Both the position numbers and the translations under genes were made by a program. Source: Streptomyces composti (GTDB taxonomy: Bacteria > Actinomycetota > Actinomycetes > Streptomycetales > Streptomycetaceae). From it: DNA of 64,000 nucleotides. Below are positions 26,889 through 33,295 of this stretch, piece by piece. Under the pieces are notes generated by a model, which ran no database searches, was not told the DNA's origin, and worked only from the letters and a program-made list of their open reading frames with translations. Where the stretch lies: assembly GCF_012034205.1 (NCBI RefSeq), contig NZ_JAATEM010000008.1:1-64000 (forward strand). Direction: 5' to 3'. Numbering within the stretch: position 1 is the first letter of the stretch; every line of letters starts with the position of its first letter.

Positions 26889-27388
26889 TCACATCGGCTC
26901 CGGACCCGGCCGCTGATCGAGCTGGTGGTCCGCCCACACGTACGTCTCCGGCAGCAAGCCGGCGACGGGACGGTGCGTCGGGCGTTGCCGTTGCCGACGA
27001 CGACCTTCAGGGACGGGAAGTAGTCGAGGAGGACCTGGCGGCAGCGACCGCAGGGCGGGACGACGCCGCGGTCGCGGTCGCCCACGGCGACGACGGTGGT
27101 GAGCTCGTGGGCGCCCTGGGCGGCCGCCGCGCCGATGAGGACCAGCTCGGCGCAGGGGCCGCCCGTGAAGTGGTAGGCGTTCACGGCGGTGATGATCCGG
27201 CCGTCGGCGGCGCGGGCCGCGGCCGCCATCGTGTGGTTGTCGCCGCGGCAGCGGGTGCGGGCGATGTGCGCGGCTGCCTGGACGAGTTCGTGGTCGACGG
27301 GGTGCGGCGGCTGCGGCTGGGGCTGCGGCTGGGAATGGTCGGTCAACTCTCTGCCTTCGTACGGGTGTCGTGCGGACGTTCCGCTCAC
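26889..27388 (-). pseudogene. cytidine/blasticidin-S deaminase-like gene with a -1 frameshift
   Basis: A zinc-dependent deaminase with intact Zn-site motifs: the Cys-Ala-Glu site (FTGGPCAELVLIG) and PCGRCRQVL. Just after KVVVGNGNARRTVP the frame changes. Restoring one base near 26963-26970 would give VAGLLPETYVWADHQLDQRPG and a stop at 26889, the normal family ending. As read, translation runs on into an unrelated Cys/Arg-rich tail ending at 26768. The core catalytic residues precede the break, so partial function is possible. The GTG at 27388 overlaps the upstream SRPBCC stop (GTGA), suggesting coupling; a TTG at 27346 is an alternative start. Natural frameshift or sequencing error cannot be told apart here. 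Confidence 0.75.
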
Positions 27389-27825
27389 GGCTGTCGCAGC
27401 AGCCGGTTCACCGTGCGCCCGAACACCCGGCGGCCCGCGCGGGCCAGGACCGGGTCCAGCGCGCCGGGGACCGCGCGCACCCACATCTGCTCGCGCCAGA
27501 CCACGCGGGCCCGGCCGCCGGGACCCGGCCGCACCTCCAGCTCGGCCCAGCCCCTGACGATCCGTCCGCGCTTCTCCAGACGGCACCGGCCGGGCAGGTC
27601 GCCCTGGGGCGGCCGCCAGACGGTCACCTCCATGGGGTCGTCGAAGGCGAGCGGGCCGATCCCCGTGCGGGCCACGATGCGGGTGCCCTCGCCGGTGGGC
27701 GGGGGAGTGGTGACGGTGACCCGGGTCAGGGGGACCGCTTCGCCGTGCCGGTGCCACCGGGTGAGCCTGCGCCAGGCCTCGTCGAGGGGGAGCGGCACGG
27801 TGCGCTGGAGCTGGAATTCGGCCAC
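27385..27825 (-). CDS. SRPBCC (START-like) family protein
   Basis: A 146-residue protein with the SRPBCC pattern: an N-terminal strand and helix (AEFQLQRTVPLPLDEAWRRLTRWHRHG), a middle beta-sheet (GTRIVARTGIGPLAFDDPMEVTVW, RARVVWREQMWV) and a C-terminal amphipathic helix (GRRVFGRTVNRLLRQP). Such proteins bind hydrophobic ligands in a deep pocket; no catalytic residues can be inferred. The GTG start at 27825 has no strong ribosome site. Its stop overlaps the deaminase-like start. Confidence 0.8.
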   Translation of the reverse strand: MAEFQLQRTVPLPLDEAWRRLTRWHRHGEAVPLTRVTVTTPPPTGEGTRIVARTGIGPLAFDDPMEVTVWRPPQGDLPGRCRLEKRGRIVRGWAELEVRPGPGGRARVVWREQMWVRAVPGALDPVLARAGRRVFGRTVNRLLRQP

Positions 27826-27950
27826 ATGAAGATCTTATGGAATCCGCCCCGGCCCGCTGCCCGCCCGTTCGGCCGTCACCCGGTCGGCGCAGTCACCGGC
27901 GCGGAAGCGGCCCGCGGTGCGGGTCGCTCGCGCGGGTGCGCGTGGGCCGC

Positions 27951-28859
27951 CTACCCCGCTCGGCGGGCCGTGAGCGCCTCCACCAGGCGGTCGGCACCGT
28001 CCGCCGCCCGGCCCTCGCGGAAGGCGTCGCGGGCCTGGCGCGCGGCCACGCGGCCCGAGGTCAGGCACCAGTCCCACCAGCGTTCCAGCCGCCGTTCCGT
28101 GAGCTCCTCGACGGGCACCAGAGCGGGCCAGCCGCACACCCGGGCCTGCGCCGTCACCGTCGCCCCGCCCGCCACCGGGTCGATGGCCAGGACCGGCGTG
28201 CCGACCCGCAGCGCCAGCACCAGGCCCTGCAGCTGGTCGGTGACCACCAGATCGAGCCGCGCCAGCACCGACTGGACCTGGGCGGGCGTCGCGCTCAGAT
28301 GCCAGTCGCGGGTGTCCAGCCGGGTGTCCAGCTCCAGCCGGGCACAGTCCTTGCCGGCCAGCCAGCGCGTCACCTCCCGGGCGACCTGCTCGTGCCGCCG
28401 CTGCTCTCCGTACTCCTGCTCGCCGTGGGTGAGGATCACGCCCACCACGGGCCGGGCCGGGGCGGCCGGAGCGCGGGCCGCCAGATCCTCCGTCGGCTGC
28501 ACGTCCGGGGCGTCGCGTGCCAGCACCCGGTGGAACCCGCGCACCGCCTCCGCACCCGGGTCGATCACCGAGGCCCCCACCGCGATCCGCGTACAGTGCG
28601 CGAACCGCCGGTGCAGCTCCTCGATCTGTGGCCCCTCGAGCGGGCCGCACACGAACACCAGATGCGAGTAGTCGCGCGGTCGCACATCGTCCAGATGCCG
28701 GGCCTCGGGCCGGAAGCCGGGGCTCCATGCCACGTCGTACGGGATCCCGGCGCCCCGCAGCACCTCCTCCACCCGCTGCAGCGCCAGCACGTCCCCGGCG
28801 GTCGCCTCCCCGTCCCGGAAGCTGAACCACCCGGTCAGCAGGACCCGCTTCGGTCCCAT
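27951..28859 (-). CDS. polysaccharide pyruvyl transferase-family protein
   Basis: A 302-residue protein with the fold of polysaccharide pyruvyl transferases, enzymes that add ketal-pyruvate to sugars from PEP. Recognisable parts are an opening strand/loop (KRVLLTGWFSFRDGEATAGDVLAL), a central Rossmann-like turn (SHLVFVCGPLEGPQI), VGVILTHGEQEYG, and the C-terminal nucleotide-binding region (LDLVVTDQLQGLVLALRVGTPVLAID). The latter has the D-x-LHG-like position as DQLQGL, missing the usual His. The ATG at 28859 has AGGTGAG upstream. No glycan gene cluster is nearby, so its substrate is unknown. Confidence 0.7.
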   Translation of the reverse strand: MGPKRVLLTGWFSFRDGEATAGDVLALQRVEEVLRGAGIPYDVAWSPGFRPEARHLDDVRPRDYSHLVFVCGPLEGPQIEELHRRFAHCTRIAVGASVIDPGAEAVRGFHRVLARDAPDVQPTEDLAARAPAAPARPVVGVILTHGEQEYGEQRRHEQVAREVTRWLAGKDCARLELDTRLDTRDWHLSATPAQVQSVLARLDLVVTDQLQGLVLALRVGTPVLAIDPVAGGATVTAQARVCGWPALVPVEELTERRLERWWDWCLTSGRVAARQARDAFREGRAADGADRLVEALTARRAG

Positions 28860-29146
28860 GAGCTCACTCACCTGCACAATGCACCCCGAGTGCCCCACCC
28901 GCCCCCGCCGCAACCGTCCTCCGGCCACGGACCGCCGGACCGGAAGCGGTGGCGCCCGGGGCCGGGATCGGGGGGAACGAGTTCTGCGTCCCGCGCAGCG
29001 ATTCCGACCGGGCCGAGCAGGAGCCGCCGCGTACGACGGCCGCTGAAGCGGGCTGCCGAACCCCGGGCCGCTCAGCCCAGGGCCGCAGGACTGCTGACCC
29101 CAGGACTGCTGACCTCAGGGCTGCTCAGGGGCGGCCCGGGCCGGGG

Positions 29147-29740
29147 CTACTGCCGGGGGCCGGAGCGCTCTCCAGGACGGGACTGCCCCTGCGGGCCCGG
29201 CCGCCCCTGCTGGCCAGGCCCGCCCTGAGGAGCGGGCTGCCCCTGGGGACGGCGGCCGGGGAAGGGCTGCTGGGGACGCCGGCCGGCGGGAGGCTGCTGC
29301 GGGCCTCGGCCGGCGGGGGGCTGCTGGGGGTGTTGATCGGTGGGGGACTGCTGCTGAGGGCGGGGACCGCTGCGGGGCTGGTCCTGAGGGCCGCGCCCGT
29401 CGGGGGACTGCTGCTGCGGACCGCGCCCGTCCGGCGACTGCTGCGACTGCCGCGGGCCGGGCCCGTCCTGCGACTGCTGCGAGCCGGGCCCGCCGAAGGG
29501 CTGCTCCTGGGTGCCGCGCCCGTCGACGTGCTGCTGGGGACCGGGACCGGCGGGGGACTGCTGCCGGCGCTCGTGAACCGCGAAGGGCTGGTGGGGGCGG
29601 TGGTGGCCGGAGAGGGCCTCGTGGGCCTCACGCTGCGTGCGCTCGGCGACCTCTCGGGTCTCGGTGAGGACGTCGCCGAGTTCGCGCACCAGGCTCTCGT
29701 AGACGGGCAGGCGGTCGGAGGCCGAGGGAGGGCGTGTCAC
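29147..29740 (-). CDS. conserved N-terminal helix protein with Q/P/G-rich tail
   Basis: A 197-residue protein. The first 45 residues are well-formed helix (SASDRLPVYESLVRELGDVLTETREVAERTQREAHEAL). The remainder is low-complexity Gln/Pro/Gly with imperfect repeats (DGRGPQQQSPDGRGPQDQP, GRGPQQPPAGRRPQQPFPGRRP), predicted disordered. The repeats make long opposite-strand frames, which I discount. Function unknown; the tail may be a flexible linker or a phase-separating segment. Confidence 0.6.
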   Translation of the reverse strand: MTRPPSASDRLPVYESLVRELGDVLTETREVAERTQREAHEALSGHHRPHQPFAVHERRQQSPAGPGPQQHVDGRGTQEQPFGGPGSQQSQDGPGPRQSQQSPDGRGPQQQSPDGRGPQDQPRSGPRPQQQSPTDQHPQQPPAGRGPQQPPAGRRPQQPFPGRRPQGQPAPQGGPGQQGRPGPQGQSRPGERSGPRQ

Positions 29741-29970
29741 AGAGCTTGGTCCTTCGTGTGGGAGGTCGTTCCGATCATGGGCGCCACCGAGGGCCCTAGA
29801 GATTCAGCGTCCCGCGGAGCCCCGGATGTCACGGGCGTTGCGAGATGTCCCGGAAACGGGCACACACTCTCCACTTCTCGTCCTCTCGCCCTCCCGTCGC
29901 GGCTCATGGCGGTTCCCTGCACCCCTCGTTGCGGACGGAATCTGACCGCGAGCGGCGCTAGCGTGCCGCC

Positions 29971-31104
29971 ATGACCCAGACGAAGCGCACCGCGGGCCCG
30001 GCTGGCGGCCCCGTACTCGGCACCCGCGCCCTCAACCGGGCCACCCTCGCCCGCCAGCTCCTGCTGACCCGGTCGCCGATGTCCGCGAAGGAAGCGGTGG
30101 AGCATCTCGTCGGACTGCAGGCCCAGGAGGTGAAGCCGCCGTACCACGCGCTCACGGCCCGCCTGGAGAACTTCCGGCCCGAGGAGCTCTCCGGGCTGCT
30201 GGAGCGCCGCGAGGCGGTGCGCATCGTCACCCTGCGCTCCACCATCCATCTGCACACACCGGACGACTGCATGACGCTGCGCCCCCTGGTGCAGCCGGTG
30301 CGCGACCGGGAGATCGGCATCTTCCGCAAGGGACTGACCGGCGTCGACCTGGAGCGGCTGGCCGCGCTCGCCCGCGCCTTCGTGGAGGAGGAGCCGCGCA
30401 CCATGAAGCAGCTGCGGGAGATGCTCAACGCCGAGTGGCCGGACGCCGACCCGCAGGCGCTCGCCATCGCCGCCCGCTGCACCCTCCCGCTCGTCCAGGT
30501 CACCCCGCGCGGCATGTGGGGCCGCAGCGCCCAGGTCGCCCTCACCACCGCCGAGCACTGGCTGGACCGCCCCACGGAGCCCGCCGCCCCGCCGGACACC
30601 GTCGTGCTGCGCTACCTGGCCGCCTTCGGGCCGGCCTCGGTGAAGGACATGCAGACCTGGTCGGGGCTCACCCGGATGCGCCCGGTCTTCGAACGGCTCC
30701 GCCCGCGGCTGCTCACCTTCCGCGACGAGAACGGCGTCGAGCTGTTCGACCTGCCCGGCGCGCCCCGCCCCGAGCCGGACACCCCGGCGCCGCCGCGCTT
30801 CCTGCCCGAGTTCGACAACCTGATGCTCTCGCACGCCGACCGCACCCGGGTGATCCCGCCCGCCGACCGCCGCAGCACCTGGCAGGCGAACACCTTCTAC
30901 TGCCCGCTCCTGGTCGACGGCTTCCTCGCGGGCGTGTGGCGCATCATCGACCGATCTCTCGTCATCGAGCCGTTCCGTGAGCTCCCGAAGGCCGTGCGCG
31001 AGGAGGTCCTGGAGGAGGGCGCCCGCATGCTGGACATCCTCTACCAGGGATCCTCCTACGACATCCGCTTCGGCACGGTGCGCGCGCAGGTGGCGCCTCG
31101 GTGA
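29971..31104 (+). CDS. AlkZ/YcaQ-like winged-helix DNA glycosylase
   Basis: A 377-residue protein of the HTH_42 family. The segment VGLQAQEVKPPYHAL carries the QxQ motif (QAQ) that is catalytic in AlkZ, a glycosylase that unhooks bulky alkyl adducts and interstrand crosslinks. Winged-helix regions follow (RIVTLRSTIHLHTPDD, LRYLAAFGPASVKDMQTWSGL), then the conserved C-terminal LPEFDNLMLSHADRTRV. Whether it is an antibiotic self-resistance type or general repair enzyme cannot be told; no biosynthetic cluster is adjacent. The start ATG 29971 lacks a strong ribosome site. Confidence 0.85.
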   Translation: MTQTKRTAGPAGGPVLGTRALNRATLARQLLLTRSPMSAKEAVEHLVGLQAQEVKPPYHALTARLENFRPEELSGLLERREAVRIVTLRSTIHLHTPDDCMTLRPLVQPVRDREIGIFRKGLTGVDLERLAALARAFVEEEPRTMKQLREMLNAEWPDADPQALAIAARCTLPLVQVTPRGMWGRSAQVALTTAEHWLDRPTEPAAPPDTVVLRYLAAFGPASVKDMQTWSGLTRMRPVFERLRPRLLTFRDENGVELFDLPGAPRPEPDTPAPPRFLPEFDNLMLSHADRTRVIPPADRRSTWQANTFYCPLLVDGFLAGVWRIIDRSLVIEPFRELPKAVREEVLEEGARMLDILYQGSSYDIRFGTVRAQVAPR

Positions 31105-31180
31105 CAACGGCGGCGAGCGGGAACGGCTGCGCCCGGCGACAGCGGACCGCGGGGACCGGGCGGGAACGGCCGGCGGGCCC

Positions 31181-31828
31181 TCAGTCCGCCCGCCCCGTGA
31201 CCGCCACCGACACTCCCAGGCCGATCATCGTGCAGCCGCCCGCGCCGCCGATCAGGGACAGGCGCCGGTCCGAGCGGGCGACCCAGGCGCGGGCGGCCGA
31301 GGCCGTCAGCCCCCACAGGGTGTCCGTGACCAGGCCGATGAGGATCGGCATCAGGCCCAGCACCAGCATCTGTGCGGGCACATGCCCCGCCGAGTGGTCG
31401 ACGAACTGCGGCAGCACGGCGGCGAAGAACACCACGCCCTTCGGGTTGGTCGCGCCGACCAGGATCCCGTCGAGCACGGTCCGCAGATCCCCGCGCGCCG
31501 GCCGGCCGCCGGCTGCCGTGATCTGCTCGGTCCCCAGCTTCCTGCGGTGCCGCAGCGCCTGGACACCGAGGTACACCAGATACGCGGCCCCGGCGAACTT
31601 CACCGCCAGATAGACCGTCACCGAGCGCTCCACGACCGAGCCGACGCCCAGGGCGACCGCCACGACCAGCAGATAGGAGCCGATGACATTGCCGAGGACG
31701 GTCGCCAGCGCGGTGCGCCGGCCATGGGCGAGCGCCCGGCCGATCACGAACAGCACGCTCGGCCCGGGTATCACGATCACCAGCACGGACATCGCCGCGA
31801 AGGCGGCGAGGCGTTCCGGGGACACCAT
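31181..31828 (-). CDS. LysE-family amino-acid/metabolite exporter
   Basis: A 215-residue membrane protein of the LysE/RhtB type. The N-terminal VIVIPGPSVLFVIGRALAHGRRTALATVLGN and central GILVGATNPKGVVFFAAVLPQFV are the family signatures, and five to six helices are expected. The ATG at 31828 starts directly before the first helix; the longer frame adds a polar leader that is unlikely for this family. Confidence 0.88.
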   Translation of the reverse strand: MVSPERLAAFAAMSVLVIVIPGPSVLFVIGRALAHGRRTALATVLGNVIGSYLLVVAVALGVGSVVERSVTVYLAVKFAGAAYLVYLGVQALRHRRKLGTEQITAAGGRPARGDLRTVLDGILVGATNPKGVVFFAAVLPQFVDHSAGHVPAQMLVLGLMPILIGLVTDTLWGLTASAARAWVARSDRRLSLIGGAGGCTMIGLGVSVAVTGRAD

Positions 31829-31936
31829 GTACGGGATTGAAGCACGGGCGGGGGTGTGCTCGTCAGTGCCGTGCGGCGACATCGTCGTGCGCAGCCGCGT
31901 GCGGCGCAGCGGCACCCACGGGACGAGCATTGGAGA

Positions 31937-31977
31937 GGGGGCGTTGCGGGCTGCTCGTGGAAGCCCGCAACGCCCCC
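31937..31977. terminator. 16-bp stem terminator
   Basis: GGGGCGTTGCGGGCT and its complement, extended by one G-C pair, form a 16-bp stem (31937-31952 with 31962-31977). It is the distal of two hairpins after the trypsin gene. Confidence 0.8.
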
Positions 31978-31986
31978 TGGTCCTGG

Positions 31987-32010
31987 CCCGGGAGGCAGCT
32001 GCCTCCCGGG
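31987..32010. terminator. perfect 24-base palindrome after the trypsin gene
   Basis: Two 12-base arms (CCCGGGAGGCAG / CTGCCTCCCGGG) meet with no loop, 14 bases beyond the trypsin stop on the minus strand. It can extrude as a hairpin and works with the neighbouring stem as a double terminator. Confidence 0.7.
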
Positions 32011-32023
32011 AAACCGGTGGGAC

Positions 32024-32815
32024 CTACGAGTTGACCTGGGCGGTCACCTGCGCGGAGAAGGTGGTCAGCCGGGTGTAGACGCCGGGGGAGCCGGCCGCCG
32101 CGCAGCCGTCGCCCCAGGAGGTGATGCCGGCCAGCCGGCCGCCTATCAGCAGCGGGCCGCCGCTGTCGCCCTGGCAGGCGTCCACGCCGCCGGAGTCGTA
32201 CCCGGCGCACACCATGTCGCTGCTGACGTAGCGCGAGCCGTAGGAGCCGCTGCAGCTGGAGTCGGAGACGGTCGGCACGGTCGCGGTGCGCAGCTGGTTG
32301 GAGGAGCTGCCGCCGGAGGAGGTGGTGCCCCAGCCGAGGATGCGGGCGGTGGTGCCCGGTGCGTACACGGAGGTGTCCGAGGAGGAGACGTACGGGGCCG
32401 TGGCGTACGGCATCGAGGTGGACAGCGTCAGCACGGCCACGTCGTCGCCGCGGGTGACGCTGCGGTAGTCGGGGTGGATCCAGATCTTGCTGACCCTCGC
32501 CACCGTGCCGTCGGTGCCGTTGCGGTAGGTGCGCCCGCCGACCACCCGCACGCTGCTGGTGGTCTCGCCGACCATGCAGTGCGCGGCCGTGACCACCTTG
32601 GTGGGAGCCACCAGGGTGCCGCCGCAGAACTGGCGCTGCGAGGAGTCGGTGATCTGCATCATGAACGGGTACGCCGACGTGGTGGTCGTCGTACCGCCGA
32701 CGATCGGCTGGGGAGCGGCGCCGGCGGCCGGGGCGGTGAACAGCGCGGTGGCGGCGGCCGCGGCGGTCGCGGCGGCGAGGGCGGCGGTGCGTCTGGCACG
32801 CGTGAGGCGGGACAT
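32024..32815 (-). CDS. secreted trypsin-like serine protease
   Basis: A 263-residue prepro-enzyme of the chymotrypsin fold. The signal peptide runs over residues 1-33 (Ala-rich core, AAG-AAP region) and a short propeptide leads to the mature N-terminus IVGG (about residue 38). The triad is His in TAAHC (79), Asp in DDVAVL (about 125) and Ser in DACQGDSGGPL. The Asp of DACQG at the S1 pocket predicts trypsin-like Lys/Arg cleavage, as in S. griseus trypsin. Six Cys for three disulfides are present. The ATG at 32815 has GGAG six bases upstream; two earlier in-frame starts are rejected. Terminators follow. Confidence 0.93.
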   Translation of the reverse strand: MSRLTRARRTAALAAATAAAAATALFTAPAAGAAPQPIVGGTTTTTSAYPFMMQITDSSQRQFCGGTLVAPTKVVTAAHCMVGETTSSVRVVGGRTYRNGTDGTVARVSKIWIHPDYRSVTRGDDVAVLTLSTSMPYATAPYVSSSDTSVYAPGTTARILGWGTTSSGGSSSNQLRTATVPTVSDSSCSGSYGSRYVSSDMVCAGYDSGGVDACQGDSGGPLLIGGRLAGITSWGDGCAAAGSPGVYTRLTTFSAQVTAQVNS

Positions 32816-32986
32816 GGGTCTCCTCATGGGTTGCCGGTGGGGGGTCGCACGGGGTGGGGGTGGAGCACGAGGGCCTGGTTCACCGGCCCTCGTGTGCCCG
32901 GGCGAGCGGCACGCACTTACGCTACGACCCGGAGCGTGGCGCCCCAATGAGGGACTCCCCTAAGGGAGTTGTGGAGGGAAAACCCT

Positions 32987-33205
32987 ATGTCCCGCCGGGC
33001 GGCGCGCGGTGTTCGGGTCCCGGCCACGGGTGACGGACGCCCGGACTCCCGGGCCGACGGACGCACGGACGGACGCCCGGACTCCCGGGCTGACGGACGC
33101 ACGGACGGACGCCCGGACTCCCGGGCTGACGGACACACGGACGGACGCCCGGACTCCCGGGCCGACGGACGCACGGGTGCCCGGGCGCGGGCGATCCGTC
33201 CATGA
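32987..33205 (+). CDS. questionable 72-codon repeat ORF
   Basis: An ATG at 32987 follows GGAGGG with good spacing and opens a frame made largely of four copies of a 12-residue unit (DGRPDSRADGRT). The repeat unit is 36 bases, so other frames are open as well, and composition alone cannot prove coding. The product would be highly charged and disordered. The ribosome site is the only positive evidence. Confidence 0.3.
   Translation: MSRRAARGVRVPATGDGRPDSRADGRTDGRPDSRADGRTDGRPDSRADGHTDGRPDSRADGRTGARARAIRP
33035..33178 (+). repeat. four head-to-tail 36-bp repeats
   Basis: The 19-mer GGACGCCCGGACTCCCGGG begins at 33035, 33071, 33107 and 33143, exactly 36 bases apart. The intervening 17 bases are nearly constant. 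Each unit contains GCCCGG-ACTC-CCGGGC, which can fold into a 6-bp stem. It lies between the trypsin and LAL genes; the 32816-33295 gap otherwise has a small ACTCCC/GGGAGT hairpin near 32950. Confidence 0.95.
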
Positions 33206-33295
33206 CCGGGGTCTCTTCGCTGAGCAGACGTCAGGTCAGCTTCCGGCCGCGTGAGTTGGCGGGCCCGGCGCCGGACACCGGAACGGCCCCGGACC

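Noticed and set aside
28949-29974. A 341-codon plus-strand frame opposite the Q/P/G-rich gene
   Set aside because: Leu/Gly repeats are the complement of the Gln/Pro/Gly codons; the minus-strand gene has a well-formed helical N-terminus.
33035-33178. The 36-bp repeats as a CRISPR array
   Set aside because: Units are directly adjacent with no unique spacers, and no cas genes are nearby.
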